DNA from: Bacillus suaedaesalsae
Lineage (GTDB): Bacteria > Bacillota > Bacilli > Bacillales > SA4
Length of the DNA stretch: 64,000 bases
Direction of reading: 5' to 3'
Assembly (NCBI RefSeq): GCF_016890225.1
Contig: NZ_JAFELM010000013.1
Span: 1 to 64,000, forward strand
Shown here: one piece after another, positions 26,780 through 37,364 of the stretch
How positions within the stretch are numbered: position 1 is the stretch's first letter
How the letters are laid out: every line of letters begins with the position of its first letter
Translations under genes and position numbers: made by a program
Notes under the pieces: generated by a model
What the model saw: only the letters and a program-made list of their open reading frames with translations
What the model was told of the DNA's origin: nothing
Databases searched by the model: none

Positions 26780-29700
26780 ATGAAGAAAATTACGTTAAAG
26801 CAAATAAAAGATATGTGTGGAACTGTCTCCTACAAAAAGGGAGACGCCTTTTACCGAACAAATAAAATCACATTTATAGAATCTACTCCTGAAAAATATA
26901 AAGCAGTTGTCAGTGCAAAGGACGATTTTCACGTCTTAATTGAATTTAATGAACTTAATAAGCTAACTACAACTTGTACTTGTCCTAAACTCTCTTCGTT
27001 TCAAAAGGAATGTCAGCATGTTGCTGCAGTATTAATTGCAGTGCACGATGAACAAAATAAATCTCCCATTGTACAAGAGATTTCCCATGGATCAAACGAT
27101 CAACTACAGTCCCTTTTTAGTCATAATTCATCTAGACCCGCTCGTTACAGAAGCAGATTCGAAAACAGGCAAACTGTTGAATTACAGTTGTTATGTGATT
27201 TACATATTGGTGAACAAACATTAATCAGAATAGAAATAGAGCTTGATGGTGTTAAAGTAAACAATATAAGAGAATTCCTTCTTGACCTTGAAAATGGAAT
27301 ACCGCACACACTATCTTCAAACTTTACATTTAATACCTTCTTCCATTGTTTTACCCGAGAAGATGAGGCTGTGCTGCAACAATTCATTCAAATTGGTAAA
27401 GATGAAAAGTTCATCTCAGAAAGTTATATTATTATTCCTCCTTCCCATTGGGAGCAGATGAAGGTCTTATTACAAGAGGCACCACTTGTTAAAGTAATCG
27501 AGAAACCCTTTTCTTTAACAAGTGACATACTTCCACTTCGGTTTCATCTTACAGAAGCTAAAAATCATAGCTATGTACTTCAAGTCGAAGGGTTAGAAAA
27601 GATCATGATATTAGATCCTTATTCGACTGTTTTATATAATGGAGAACTTATTGATTTTGAGCGTTCAGACTTCAATCTATTATTGGACTTAAGAAAGCTT
27701 CTTAAAGACTCATCCGTTATTCAAGTACCAAAGAAGCAGTTATCTTCGTTTATAGAAAAAGTTGTTCCTGGCTTACGAAAACTAGGTGTAGTCCAACTTT
27801 CAAGCACGATTGTCAATGAAGTAAATGAAGCTCCATTGGTTGCAAAGCTCTTTTTAGATCGCATCAAAAACCGACTATTAATTGGGCTCGAATTTCAGTA
27901 TGAAAATATCATCCTTAATCCACTTGACGATACGGATGACGCTAGTTCTTATGTTTTAGTAAGAGATATCGAAAAGGAACAAACAATTCTTCGATTATTA
28001 GATGAAAGTGAATGTACGAAAACAGATGGTGGCTTTTATTTACACAATGAGGCACTAGAATATGAATTTTTATATTACATCGTGCCAAAGTTACAAAAGC
28101 TCACGCAAATTTATGCGACGACAGCTGTTCGAAACCGAATTTTCAGACCAAATGCAAAACCAAGAATACGAGTTAAGGTTAATAAAGAACGTACCAATTG
28201 GCTTGATTTTAAATTTAAAATGGATGGAATTGCAGAAGATGAAATTCGTGGGCTTTTATCTGCGATTGAGGAAAAAAGAAAATATTATCGTTTAAAAAGC
28301 GGTTCACTATTTTCGTTAGAAACAAAGGAAATTAAAGAAATTCAACGATTTCTAACGACAATTCCAGAAGAAACGGATATACATGAAGGCATTAGCCTAC
28401 CTATTACGAAAAGTGCAAAGTACCTCTCAATATTCGGAGAACATGATGCATACGAGGCAGAGACTACTTTCAAAGAATTTCTCTCAGCACTGCACTCACC
28501 GTCCAAGCTTGATTTTGATGTTCCAACAGTACTTCAAGATACGTTGAGAGATTATCAAAAACTAGGCTTTAATTGGATGAAAACATTATCATCGTATGGT
28601 TTTGGAGGCGTGCTAGCTGATGATATGGGGCTAGGCAAAACACTTCAGAGTATTGCTTTTATTAGTTCAGAACTCCCTAGCATACGTACTAAGAAGCTGC
28701 CGGTTCTCATTGTTTGTCCTTCTTCCTTAACCTATAACTGGCTAGCTGAGTTTGGGAAATTCACTCCGGATATCCAAGTTATCGTAATTGATGGAGAAAA
28801 GAAGGCTCGAGCGGAAATCCAGAGCGATGTAACGGAATACGATGTGTTGATTACTTCGTATCCTTTGTTACGAGCGGATATTGATTGGTATGAGAAAAGA
28901 GCGTTTCACACGATATTCTTCGATGAAGCACAGGCATTTAAAAACGCAACAACGCAAACAGCAAAAGCTGCGAAGAAATTACAAGCAGAAAATCGTTTTG
29001 CCTTAACTGGAACCCCTGTTGAAAACAGTCCCGAAGAGCTTTGGTCCATTTATCATATTGTGTTTCCTGAACTTTTCCAAGGCCTCTTTGAATTTAGTTA
29101 TTTGACGAGCAAAGATATCGCAAAACGTATTCGTCCATTTTTACTTCGTAGATTAAAAGAAGATGTTTTACATGAGCTTCCAGATAAAAATGAAACTACC
29201 GAGTCAATTGACCTTTCGAAAGATCAAAAAGAATTGTATGCAGGCTACTTAGCAAAGCTGCGTCATGATACGTTAAAGCACCTCGATAAGGAAACACTTC
29301 GTAAAAATCGGATTAAGATTTTGGCCGGGTTAACCCGCTTACGACAAATCTGCTGTCATCCTGGCTTGTTTGTGGATGGATATAAAGGAAAGTCGTCTAA
29401 ACTAGAACAGTTGCTAGAGATTATAGAGGAATGTAAACATTCTGGTCGAAAGGTTTTGATTTTCTCTCAGTTTACAAAAATGCTTCAGATTATTGGCCAA
29501 TCTTTAACGAAGCAAGGTTTACCTTATTTCTATTTAGATGGACAAACCCCTTCTGAGGAACGTCTTGAGCTTTGTAATCGATTTAACGATGGAGAGCGTT
29601 CATTTTTTCTCATTTCATTGAAAGCTGGTGGTACTGGCTTGAACTTGACAGGTGCAGATACCGTAATTCTTTATGATAGCTGGTGGAACCCGGCTGTAGA

Positions 29701-29905
29701 AGAGCAAGCAATGGACCGAGCCCATAGAATCGGTCAATCAAACGTTGTTCATGTGATCAAACTTGTGACAAAAGGTACGATTGAAGAGAAGATTAATGAA
29801 CTTCAAGAAAAGAAGAGACAAATGATTGAGGAAATTATGGATACAGAAGGAAAGCAAGGATATAAACTTTCTGACGAGGATATTAGAGAGATTTTGAATA
29901 TATAA
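26780..29905 (+). CDS. SWIM zinc-finger SNF2-family helicase
   Basis: A 1041-aa protein. Near residues 67-81 lies a SWIM zinc finger (C-T-C, then C-Q-H). A helical middle region follows, then a SNF2 ATPase: Walker A DDMGLGKT around residue 613, DEAQ around 714, LTGTPVENS, and the helicase C-terminal domain with SQFTKML, LDGQTP, SLKAGGTGLNLT and DRAHRIGQ. It is an RNA polymerase- or DNA-associated translocase related to RapA/YwqA. It is transcribed alone behind AAAGGAG and divergent from sspE. Confidence 0.93.
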   Translation: MKKITLKQIKDMCGTVSYKKGDAFYRTNKITFIESTPEKYKAVVSAKDDFHVLIEFNELNKLTTTCTCPKLSSFQKECQHVAAVLIAVHDEQNKSPIVQEISHGSNDQLQSLFSHNSSRPARYRSRFENRQTVELQLLCDLHIGEQTLIRIEIELDGVKVNNIREFLLDLENGIPHTLSSNFTFNTFFHCFTREDEAVLQQFIQIGKDEKFISESYIIIPPSHWEQMKVLLQEAPLVKVIEKPFSLTSDILPLRFHLTEAKNHSYVLQVEGLEKIMILDPYSTVLYNGELIDFERSDFNLLLDLRKLLKDSSVIQVPKKQLSSFIEKVVPGLRKLGVVQLSSTIVNEVNEAPLVAKLFLDRIKNRLLIGLEFQYENIILNPLDDTDDASSYVLVRDIEKEQTILRLLDESECTKTDGGFYLHNEALEYEFLYYIVPKLQKLTQIYATTAVRNRIFRPNAKPRIRVKVNKERTNWLDFKFKMDGIAEDEIRGLLSAIEEKRKYYRLKSGSLFSLETKEIKEIQRFLTTIPEETDIHEGISLPITKSAKYLSIFGEHDAYEAETTFKEFLSALHSPSKLDFDVPTVLQDTLRDYQKLGFNWMKTLSSYGFGGVLADDMGLGKTLQSIAFISSELPSIRTKKLPVLIVCPSSLTYNWLAEFGKFTPDIQVIVIDGEKKARAEIQSDVTEYDVLITSYPLLRADIDWYEKRAFHTIFFDEAQAFKNATTQTAKAAKKLQAENRFALTGTPVENSPEELWSIYHIVFPELFQGLFEFSYLTSKDIAKRIRPFLLRRLKEDVLHELPDKNETTESIDLSKDQKELYAGYLAKLRHDTLKHLDKETLRKNRIKILAGLTRLRQICCHPGLFVDGYKGKSSKLEQLLEIIEECKHSGRKVLIFSQFTKMLQIIGQSLTKQGLPYFYLDGQTPSEERLELCNRFNDGERSFFLISLKAGGTGLNLTGADTVILYDSWWNPAVEEQAMDRAHRIGQSNVVHVIKLVTKGTIEEKINELQEKKRQMIEEIMDTEGKQGYKLSDEDIREILNI

Positions 29906-29913
29906 TTGAAAAT

Positions 29914-30188
29914 GATGCTGGGACATAACTAAATAAATCATCCTTAAAGGCGAATAATAGCTAAATTATTCTTCCTATTAAATAGTATACTTTGTTATTT
30001 ATTAATTAGTTAAGTTGGATGAACAAGTTCGTTCCATTGCGCTGCAGACACTAGTTCTTATAAATAGTATGCAAAATCAAACAAATCTAGAGCAACAAAT
30101 AAAGACCCGAACTATTAGGTGAAAGATTCATTAAAATATCGCCTAATAGTTCGGGTATAATTGGCTGAAATACTCTTGTCCCAGCCTC
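29914..30188. repeat. Intergenic element with GAGGCTGGGACA ends, core-deleted copy
   Basis: A 275-bp copy of the element also present at 58620-59005, in the opposite orientation. Ends are GATGCTGGGACATAA (29914-29928, one mismatch) and TTGTCCCAGCCTC (30176-30188). It shares the internal hairpin CCCGAACTATTAGG/CCTAATAGTTCGGG. It lacks a ~104-bp GC-rich core, and the junction falls exactly at an AGTG/CACT tetranucleotide that borders the core on both sides in the full copy. It separates the helicase gene and fabL. Confidence 0.8.
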
Positions 30189-30202
30189 TTTTTTATGTAG
30201 AC

Positions 30203-30985
<783 letters not shown>

Positions 30986-31079
30986 TTATCATAGCCTTCT
31001 TAATTCATACTTTCAAATGCATATGTACCATCTATTAAACAAAAAGTAAAAAGAAGATAATTTAAAGGGGGCTTACACG

Positions 31080-31304
31080 ATGTTTGTTGGTAGAGATATG
31101 ACTGAGTTATCAATGATGCCAAAAACTGAATGGAAAGATAGCGAACTTGCGTTTTATCACCATTCATTTCAACAAATCGTTCCATATTTAAATGTAGAAG
31201 GCCAAACAATTCACCGTGAGATTATTCAAGAAATCGAGTCTCGTGGTGGCTTATATCATCAAGAAGCAGATTGGACGCACGGGACTCGTGTTCAATATGA
31301 TTAA
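31080..31304 (+). CDS. yfhS: YfhS-like small protein
   Basis: A 74-aa hydrophilic protein beginning MFVGRDMTELSMMPKTEW, with two predicted helices and a basic glycine-rich tail. Position between fabL and mutY and length match B. subtilis YfhS, a small conserved protein of unknown function in spore formers. The ribosome site GGGGG is 9 nt from the ATG. It converges on mutY and shares a terminator hairpin. Identification is by memory of context and start. Confidence 0.65.
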   Translation: MFVGRDMTELSMMPKTEWKDSELAFYHHSFQQIVPYLNVEGQTIHREIIQEIESRGGLYHQEADWTHGTRVQYD

Positions 31305-31310
31305 AGGTAA

Positions 31311-31345
31311 TAGCCAGCTATTTCAAACTAGCTGGCTACTTTTAT
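31311..31345. terminator. Terminator between yfhS and mutY
   Basis: Stem TAGCCAGCTA (31311-31320) with TAGCTGGCTA (31329-31338), then CTTTTA. It overlaps the mutY stop codon, so it probably serves both convergent genes. Confidence 0.8.
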
Positions 31346-32429
31346 CTTCTAAATACTGCTTCCAAATTTTCTGATGTGACACAGGAAATGCGTATTGCTT
31401 TAATTCTTCCAAAGTAACTAATTTTACTGTATCTGATTGAACCGGTTCGTTTGATAATCTACCTTTGTAAACCGTAATGTTCCAAGTTAAATGAGAAAAA
31501 ACGTGTTGTAATGTGCCGATTACATCGTCAACTTGTAAGCTAACGTTAAACGTCTCCTCAGCAAAGCTCATAAGTTGTTCCTTTGGTGAAGTTAATTCCT
31601 TAACTACTTCTACATTTGGAAATTCCCATAATTTCGCTAACAGCCCTGTTTCTGGTCTTTTACTGATAAGTACCTTATCATCATCCGTTACGAATACGCA
31701 GGCAGCCATGGGTAGTTCTTTAACTATATTCTTTTTCGTTTTAACAGGCAGCTCTTTTTGTGTCCCATCTTTAAATGACTGACAATGATCTTGTACAGGA
31801 CATAACAAACAAGATGGTGAACTTGGTGTACAAACTATTGCTCCAAGCTCCATTAATCCTTGGTTAAAAAATGAAGGATTTTCTTTACTAATAATATCAC
31901 GGATAATGGCTTCAAATATTTTTCTCGTTTTCGGCTTTGCAATGTCGTCCCAAATCGATAGTATTCTTGATAATACTCTCATTACATTGCCGTCAACTGC
32001 TGGCTCTGGAACACCATACGCAATGCTTAGGATAGAGCCTGTAGTATAGGGACCAATTCCCTTTAGCTTCGAAATTTCTTCAGGAGTGTTCGGTACAATT
32101 CCACCATAATTCTCATGTACTTCACGGACTGCAGATTGCAGGTTTCTTACTCTAGAGTAATATCCAAGTCCTTCCCATGCCTTTAAGACATGTTCTTCAT
32201 CTGCATTCGCAAGGCTCTCTATGTTTGGAAATTGCTTAATGAAGTTTAGAAAATAAGGAATGACTGTGTCTACTCTCGTTTGTTGAAGCATAATTTCAGA
32301 AACCCACACTTTGTATGGATCTTGGTCTTCTCTCCACGGCAAAATGCGTTGTTCATGTTCGAACCAAGTAATTAGGTCTTGTTGAAATTGATTTATTTTA
32401 AAGTCTTTTATATATTCGTATGAATTCAC
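31323..32429 (-). CDS. mutY: A/G-specific adenine glycosylase MutY
   Basis: A 368-aa DNA repair enzyme that removes adenine mispaired with 8-oxoguanine. The helix-hairpin-helix glycosylase domain has [35 protein letters not shown] and the catalytic aspartate in [15 protein letters not shown]. The [4Fe-4S] cluster ligands are in [19 protein letters not shown]-terminal NUDIX-like domain (residues ~235-360) recognises 8-oxoG. GTG start at 32429 with GGGGG 7 nt before it. Length is typical. Confidence 0.95.
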   Translation of the reverse strand: MNSYEYIKDFKINQFQQDLITWFEHEQRILPWREDQDPYKVWVSEIMLQQTRVDTVIPYFLNFIKQFPNIESLANADEEHVLKAWEGLGYYSRVRNLQSAVREVHENYGGIVPNTPEEISKLKGIGPYTTGSILSIAYGVPEPAVDGNVMRVLSRILSIWDDIAKPKTRKIFEAIIRDIISKENPSFFNQGLMELGAIVCTPSSPSCLLCPVQDHCQSFKDGTQKELPVKTKKNIVKELPMAACVFVTDDDKVLISKRPETGLLAKLWEFPNVEVVKELTSPKEQLMSFAEETFNVSLQVDDVIGTLQHVFSHLTWNITVYKGRLSNEPVQSDTVKLVTLEELKQYAFPVSHQKIWKQYLEDKSSQLV

Positions 32430-32475
32430 TTAATTTCCCCCAAAATGCAATGCTCCAGAGCAAATGCTCTATCTT

Positions 32476-32769
32476 CTATTTTACCTTAACAGCATGCATC
32501 TGGATATTATCAATCCCACCTTCCATAAATTGGTCAAGACAGCCGTATATTTGGTTTAGCTTCTCTCCTCTCATCTTGCGGAATGCTACAAAATGAGAAA
32601 TGGTTGGTAAGGAGAATGTTTCTATATAATGTTGCTTTCCATTTTGAAACCACTCAATTTGGCGTGCACCAAATGATGGTAAACTATCCAGTACCTTTTC
32701 CATTTGTTCCTCATATTGTTGAATAAACGATTCTTTTACTTTATATTCAATAAAAATTTTGATTGACAA
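32476..32769 (-). CDS. Conserved hypothetical protein (dimeric barrel-like)
   Basis: A 97-aa protein, MSIKIFIEYKVKESF onward, with alternating strands and helices (IKIFIEYKV, IQQYEEQMEKVLDS, QIEWFQNGKQHYIETFSL) that suggest a small ferredoxin-like alpha/beta fold; no family is recognised. I chose the TTG at 32769 because GAGGAG lies 9 nt upstream. The open frame extends further to 32925, but that part overlaps the divergent yfhP start and lacks a ribosome site. Confidence 0.6.
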   Translation of the reverse strand: MSIKIFIEYKVKESFIQQYEEQMEKVLDSLPSFGARQIEWFQNGKQHYIETFSLPTISHFVAFRKMRGEKLNQIYGCLDQFMEGGIDNIQMHAVKVK

Positions 32770-32872
32770 TGCTTGACACTCCTCTATAAATTCCTGTTCT
32801 TTAATTTCGGTGTTAATTGCACATATTAGACAGTAAGAAATCCGTTTTTTTATCGTTAGGAGGTAATATGTA

Positions 32873-33856
32873 ATGGATACTGGCACCCATTTTGTGATGG
32901 GAATCGCACTTGGCGGAATTGCCACTTTAGATCCAGTTATTGCACAAGATCCAGTTACTGCGCATGCAGTTTTGTTTGGAACGATAGCTGGATCACAGGC
33001 ACCTGATTTGGATACGATTTTAAAGCTACGAAATAATGCGTACTATATACGAAATCATAGAGGCATTACTCATTCCATACCGGCTGTTATGCTTTGGCCA
33101 CTTCTTATTACAGGTTTAATTCTTCTGTTTGCACCTGAAGCAAATATATTCCATCTATGGATTTGGACATTTATTGCCGTAATCCTTCATGTTTTTGTCG
33201 ACATTTTCAACGCTTACGGGACACAAGCTCTTCGCCCTTTTTCGCGGAAATGGGTTGCACTTGGAGTAATTAATACGTTTGATCCGTTTATCTTTTTCAT
33301 GCACATTGTTGGTATTATTGTATGGCAGTTAGGTTTAGACCCCGCTACTACCTTTATCGGTGTCTTTATGATCATCGCATTGTACTATGTCGTACGATAT
33401 CGAATGAAGCTAAATGTGGCGAATGCTGTCAAAAAATTAATACCAGATGCAAACGAAATTATCATCTCACCAACGTATTATTTCAATCAATGGCATGTGG
33501 CTGTGAAGTCAGAGGAACATTTTTACGTGATTCGAGCTGTTAGAGGAGAAATAAAGATTCTAGATACATTTGATCGTCAGCCCATACCTGATATTCCTGT
33601 TATAAATGCTGCATGTAAAGATGAAAACGTTGCAGCCTTTCTGTCTTTTTCTCCGGTTTACCGGTGGGAAGCATTTGAGCATAATGATCATTATGAAGTA
33701 CGATTTATTGATTTACGGTACAGAAGCAAAGGGTATTATCCATTTGTAGCTGTTGTAAAGCTTGATTTTCATTTAAATATCTTAAATTCGTATACTGGTT
33801 GGATATTCAGTGAAAAGAAATTACGTAAAAAGCTTGAATTTCTTCCTCTTAAGTAA
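32873..33856 (+). CDS. yfhP: YfhP, membrane-bound metal-dependent hydrolase family
   Basis: A 327-aa protein of the YdjM/DUF457 type. The N-terminal half has about four to five membrane helices and histidine-rich motifs DTGTHFVMGIALGG, HRGITHSIPAV and LHVFVDIFNAYGTQ that look like a metal centre within the membrane. The C-terminal ~130 residues are soluble. Context beside mutY matches B. subtilis yfhP. The biochemical substrate is unknown. Start behind TTAGGAGGTAATATGT. Confidence 0.88.
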   Translation: MDTGTHFVMGIALGGIATLDPVIAQDPVTAHAVLFGTIAGSQAPDLDTILKLRNNAYYIRNHRGITHSIPAVMLWPLLITGLILLFAPEANIFHLWIWTFIAVILHVFVDIFNAYGTQALRPFSRKWVALGVINTFDPFIFFMHIVGIIVWQLGLDPATTFIGVFMIIALYYVVRYRMKLNVANAVKKLIPDANEIIISPTYYFNQWHVAVKSEEHFYVIRAVRGEIKILDTFDRQPIPDIPVINAACKDENVAAFLSFSPVYRWEAFEHNDHYEVRFIDLRYRSKGYYPFVAVVKLDFHLNILNSYTGWIFSEKKLRKKLEFLPLK

Positions 33857-33861
33857 GGAAA

Positions 33862-33889
33862 AAGGGGCTAGCCGAGTGGCTAGTCCCTT
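33862..33889. terminator. Terminator between yfhP and yfhJ
   Basis: Stem AAGGGGCTAGCC (33862-33873) with GGCTAGTCCCTT (33878-33889), one G-T pair. It overlaps the yfhJ stop codon; the tail is only weakly T-rich. Confidence 0.65.
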
Positions 33890-34157
33890 AATGTTTTGTA
33901 TAATCATCACGATTCAAAAGATGTTCATATTTCGGATTTGATGCAACAAATTCATGCAATTGTGCGCCATATCGATTAATCCAAGAAGTTACAATTCTTT
34001 CCGCCATTTCTGGTCCCATGTATTGATGTCCGGCTTTAGCTGATGTTGTTTCGAAATCATCCCATAATAGCTCAATCCACGTTCTTGCCTGTTCATACGC
34101 AAGCGATTCGTTTTGCTCTAGTAATAGGTTTGTGAGTTGTTCGATTCTTTCATTCAT
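33888..34157 (-). CDS. yfhJ: YfhJ (WVELL family) small protein
   Basis: An 89-aa helical protein containing ARTWIELLWDDFETT, the core of the WVELL/YfhJ family restricted to Bacillales, and the C-terminal YGPQ-like YGAQLHEF segment. Neighbouring sspK and yfhH match the B. subtilis order. No catalytic motif or membrane segment is visible. The function is unknown. Confidence 0.85.
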   Translation of the reverse strand: MNERIEQLTNLLLEQNESLAYEQARTWIELLWDDFETTSAKAGHQYMGPEMAERIVTSWINRYGAQLHEFVASNPKYEHLLNRDDYTKH

Positions 34158-34271
34158 TGGTTTTCACTCCTTACCAAATATTCTATCTTATATCCTCATC
34201 GGTAAACGTCATACTATAAGTAGTGCTCAATTGAGCACTAACCATAAAGTTCTTTGAGGAGGTTCTCTCGA

Positions 34272-34430
34272 ATGCGTAATAAAGAAACTGGCTTCCCGAA
34301 CCAAGGAAACAACAAGTTTGAAGGAGAACCACGAGCAAAAGCTGAGTATGCATCCAAACGTGCTGACGGATCCATCAACACACATCCTCAAGAGAGAATG
34401 CGTGCTTCGGGTATGCGCGAAGGACAATAA
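34272..34430 (+). CDS. sspK: Small acid-soluble spore protein K
   Basis: A 52-aa protein starting [20 protein letters not shown] and containing [20 protein letters not shown], which is the diagnostic SspK core. It is a minor SASP made in the forespore. The ribosome site GAGGAGG is 9 nt from the ATG, and a terminator follows at 34441. It is divergent from yfhJ. Confidence 0.95.
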   Translation: MRNKETGFPNQGNNKFEGEPRAKAEYASKRADGSINTHPQERMRASGMREGQ

Positions 34431-34440
34431 ACTGCTTTCA

Positions 34441-34473
34441 AATAGCCAGAGACACCTCTGGCTATTTGTTTTT
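34441..34473 (+). terminator. sspK terminator
   Basis: Stem AATAGCCAGAG (34441-34451) with CTCTGGCTATT (34456-34466) then TGTTTTTC. The tail overlaps the 3' end of yfhH on the other strand. Confidence 0.88.
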
Positions 34474-34776
34474 CAATAATGAAATCGGCAGTGCTTCCTC
34501 TTTATCTAACCCATTTAATCGTGAACCCCAGGCAAAAACTCCATCTAAATAATTAATTTTAAAAAAACTGCCTGGATCTTGTTCAATTTCGTAAACCTCA
34601 CCCGATTTATAATCATCAGGATTTAGCAAATATGCTTTTGCCATATAAATTTTACGCTCTAGAACAGCGTACTCATTTACCATGCCAAGCTGTTCGGCTT
34701 TTCTTGCTTTTTCATGTAAAGTACGGATTTCTTGATTCAATTCAAACTCTGACATCTGGCTATAACGTTTTTCCAT
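34462..34776 (-). CDS. yfhH: YfhH, DUF1811 family protein
   Basis: A 104-aa protein closely matching B. subtilis YfhH: KRYSQMSEFELNQEI at the start, a helical ARKAEQLGMVNEYAVLERKI segment, AKAYLLNPDDY and the C-terminal SH3-like strand region YLDGVFAWGSR. The role is unknown; the family occurs only in Bacillales. The start is behind GGGAGTG. It lies between sspK (convergent) and an SDR gene (divergent). Confidence 0.92.
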   Translation of the reverse strand: MEKRYSQMSEFELNQEIRTLHEKARKAEQLGMVNEYAVLERKIYMAKAYLLNPDDYKSGEVYEIEQDPGSFFKINYLDGVFAWGSRLNGLDKEEALPISLLKNK

Positions 34777-34866
34777 AGATGAACACTCCCATGTTTCATT
34801 CGCTTAGTTTATTATAGGATGAGACCATTTTGAAATCAAAATATATACATACAGGAGATGATACCC

Positions 34867-35535
34867 TTGAATTCAATCGTCATTACTGGTGGTGGAACGG
34901 GATTAGGAAGAGAACTTTCTTTACAATATAGCTCCTCTATTGATCACATTATACTACTTGGTAGAACAGAAGCTCCCTTAATGGAGACAAAAGAGCTAAT
35001 TGAAAATAGAGGAAATAAAGCAACTTATTTTATTTGTGACCTCCAAAACCTTGAGTCAATCAAAACAACAGTAGAAAAAATTATAGCTAACTATTCTGTT
35101 TACACTCTAATAAATAACACTGGTATTGGAACTTTTGGTCCATATGAAGAAATGGATGATGAATCCATCTACCAAATGATTAATACAAATGTGCTTGGTA
35201 CAATTTTCATCACAAAATATTTACTGCCTCATTTGAAACAGAAACCGAATGCAAAAATAATAAATATTATTTCGACAGCTGGACTTCGTGGGAAAGTGAA
35301 CGAAGTCGTGTATTGTTCTAGTAAGTTTGCTGTTAGAGGATTTACCGAAAGTCTCCAAAAGGAAGTAGAAGCAAACAAGGTAACTGTCACAGGTGTTTAT
35401 ATGGGCGGAATGAATACTCCTTTTTGGGATCACTCTACCCATATAGAAGATAAATCACGTCTCAAAGCACCTGCTGAAGTTGCAAAGCAGATTAAAGAAC
35501 AAGATGATGGGAAATTAGAAATCATTATCAGTTAA
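34867..35535 (+). CDS. Short-chain dehydrogenase/reductase
   Basis: A 222-aa SDR with the cofactor motif TGGGTGLGRELS, NNTGIG (variant of NNAG), the catalytic serine in IINIISTAGL and Tyr-x3-Lys in YCSSKFAVRG. The substrate is unknown. I chose the TTG at 34867, 9 nt from GGAG; an ATG at 34858 is only 1 nt from that site. The 3' end overlaps the recX 3' end by 21 bp, convergently. B. subtilis has an SDR (YfhO-neighbouring) here only loosely, so no symbol is given. Confidence 0.85.
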   Translation: MNSIVITGGGTGLGRELSLQYSSSIDHIILLGRTEAPLMETKELIENRGNKATYFICDLQNLESIKTTVEKIIANYSVYTLINNTGIGTFGPYEEMDDESIYQMINTNVLGTIFITKYLLPHLKQKPNAKIINIISTAGLRGKVNEVVYCSSKFAVRGFTESLQKEVEANKVTVTGVYMGGMNTPFWDHSTHIEDKSRLKAPAEVAKQIKEQDDGKLEIIIS

Positions 35536-36348
35536 TAATTCATTCCATTCTTCTGATTGTAGATAACCTTCTATCAAGTCTAATCCGAAGCCTTTTTGAT
35601 ACAGAGTTTGCTTAACCTTAAATTCAAGTTCTCGACCTGAAAGCTTTTTTAGACGGCGATGTGCTTTTGCTCCTGCTAAGCAAATCGCCTCCAATTCTTC
35701 ACTTTCTTCTTTTTGTGTATCCATTTGCTGTAAAACAACACGAATCGTATCTTGAGAAAACCCTTTTCTTGATAAAGCTTCATTTATCTTTTGCTGCTGA
35801 ATTCGACTAGATACGTTTTTCGTCTTTTTCAAGGTCTTATTTACAATTACTTCTGCATACTCTATTTGCTCTTCCATTGAATATTCAGCCAACGCGATTT
35901 CAATTAACGATTGTGTCATTCCCTTTTGGATAAGCTCCTGCTTTAACACACTTGGTCCTTTCAAACCAACTCTTGCATTTGTCCTTACATAAGCACGTGC
36001 AAATTCTTCATCGTTTAAGTATTTTAAATCTGTTAACTTATGGACCACTTCAGAAATGACTGCATCTGCATATTCTTTTTCTCGTAAATGTTGAATAACT
36101 TCTAATGTCGATCTCATACGATAAGAGAGGAAAACCATTGCATGTTGCATTGCTTTTGTAATATCATCCGCAAAAGCTATTTCCTCAATATCTAGTTCAT
36201 CTATTTCTTTTCCTTTTTTTAAATCATTCGCTATTAATACATCTTGATGAACGCTAAAGGCATATCGCTCTCCTTTTCCATCATCGAGAAAGATGTTGTA
36301 ACGCTCTTTATTTTTTTGTTGTGTCGTGATTTTTGTAATAATGGCCAT
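35515..36348 (-). CDS. recX: Recombination regulator RecX
   Basis: A 277-aa protein made of three-helix repeats. Typical RecX segments are FLSYRMRSTLEVIQHLREKEY, YLNDEEFARAYVRTNA and GPSVLKQELIQKGM, followed by two further repeat units, as in the long Bacillus RecX (YfhG). It binds RecA filaments and modulates recombination. The ATG at 36348 follows GAGGTGA; an upstream ATG at 36375 lacks a site. It is not next to recA here, as usual in Bacillus. Confidence 0.92.
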   Translation of the reverse strand: MAIITKITTQQKNKERYNIFLDDGKGERYAFSVHQDVLIANDLKKGKEIDELDIEEIAFADDITKAMQHAMVFLSYRMRSTLEVIQHLREKEYADAVISEVVHKLTDLKYLNDEEFARAYVRTNARVGLKGPSVLKQELIQKGMTQSLIEIALAEYSMEEQIEYAEVIVNKTLKKTKNVSSRIQQQKINEALSRKGFSQDTIRVVLQQMDTQKEESEELEAICLAGAKAHRRLKKLSGRELEFKVKQTLYQKGFGLDLIEGYLQSEEWNELLTDNDF

Positions 36349-36458
36349 ACATTCACCTCTTAAAAAGAAAATCATCCTAAAACCTAACTATAGCACATTG
36401 TGAAAAAGGATTCGCTTGTTATGTACAGAATATATTGTAGATATATGGAGGTGTACGA

Positions 36459-37364
36459 ATGAAGATAGCAATTGCAGGTGGGACAGGCTTTGTCGGTAAA
36501 GCTTTAACAAAGTCACTTGTTCAAAGAGGCGATGAAGTGTTGATTTTAACTCGGAACATCCCCTCTATAAAAGAAGAGGGAGTTCGCTACGTTAAATGGT
36601 TAGGTGAAAGCTCTACACCTGAGTATGATCTTAATGGAGTCGACGCAATTATTAATTTAGCAGGGGAATCACTTAATAGTGGTAGATGGACAGAAGCTAG
36701 AAAAGAAAGAATTTACAATAGTCGTATTCATGCAACGAGAGAGATTGTTCGTATTATAGGGATTATGAAAAATAAGCCTTCTACTCTTATAAATGCAAGT
36801 GCTGTGGGATATTACGGAATATCGCGAACAGACACCTTTACAGAAGAAATTGCGCAACATAGCCAAGACTTTTTAGGAGAAGTTGTTTGGTCATGGGAGG
36901 AGGAAGCACGTACCGTTGAACAATTCGGTGTACGTGTAGTTTTCTCTCGCTTTGGTGTCATTCTTGGTAAGGATGAAGGTGCCCTGCCGAGAATTGTTCT
37001 GCCGTATAAATTATTTGCTGGTGGTACGGTTGGTAGTGGAAAGCAGTGGCTATCTTGGATTCATGTTGATGATGTGGTTGGTATGATTCTTTTTGCCATC
37101 ACTCACGATCAAATAACCGGTCCACTTAATGTTGTTTCTCCATCTCCTGTTACAATGAAGGAATTTGGAAAGTCTGTTGGAAAAGTGTTACGAAAACCAC
37201 ATTGGCTTCCTGTTCCAGGCTTTGCACTAAAATTATTGTTAGGTGAAATGAGTATATTAGTGTTAGAAGGGCAAAAGGTATTACCAAAGGTAGCCGAGCA
37301 GCACGGATATAAATTTATTTATTCTACTATTGATGAAGCATTAGAAAACATATTAAAATCATAG
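36459..37364 (+). CDS. yfhF: TIGR01777 family NAD-dependent epimerase-like protein YfhF
   Basis: A 301-aa extended-SDR protein with the Rossmann motif AGGTGFVGKALTKSL, INLAGESLNSGRWTEARK and NASAVGYYGIS, and the C-terminal DUF1731-like end (LPVPGFALKLLLGEMSILVLEGQKVLP). This is the complete layout of the TIGR01777/YfcH/SulA-like family. The natural substrate is unknown. It is divergent from recX, as yfhF is in B. subtilis. The ribosome site is GGAGGTG, 5 nt from the ATG. Confidence 0.92.
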   Translation: MKIAIAGGTGFVGKALTKSLVQRGDEVLILTRNIPSIKEEGVRYVKWLGESSTPEYDLNGVDAIINLAGESLNSGRWTEARKERIYNSRIHATREIVRIIGIMKNKPSTLINASAVGYYGISRTDTFTEEIAQHSQDFLGEVVWSWEEEARTVEQFGVRVVFSRFGVILGKDEGALPRIVLPYKLFAGGTVGSGKQWLSWIHVDDVVGMILFAITHDQITGPLNVVSPSPVTMKEFGKSVGKVLRKPHWLPVPGFALKLLLGEMSILVLEGQKVLPKVAEQHGYKFIYSTIDEALENILKS

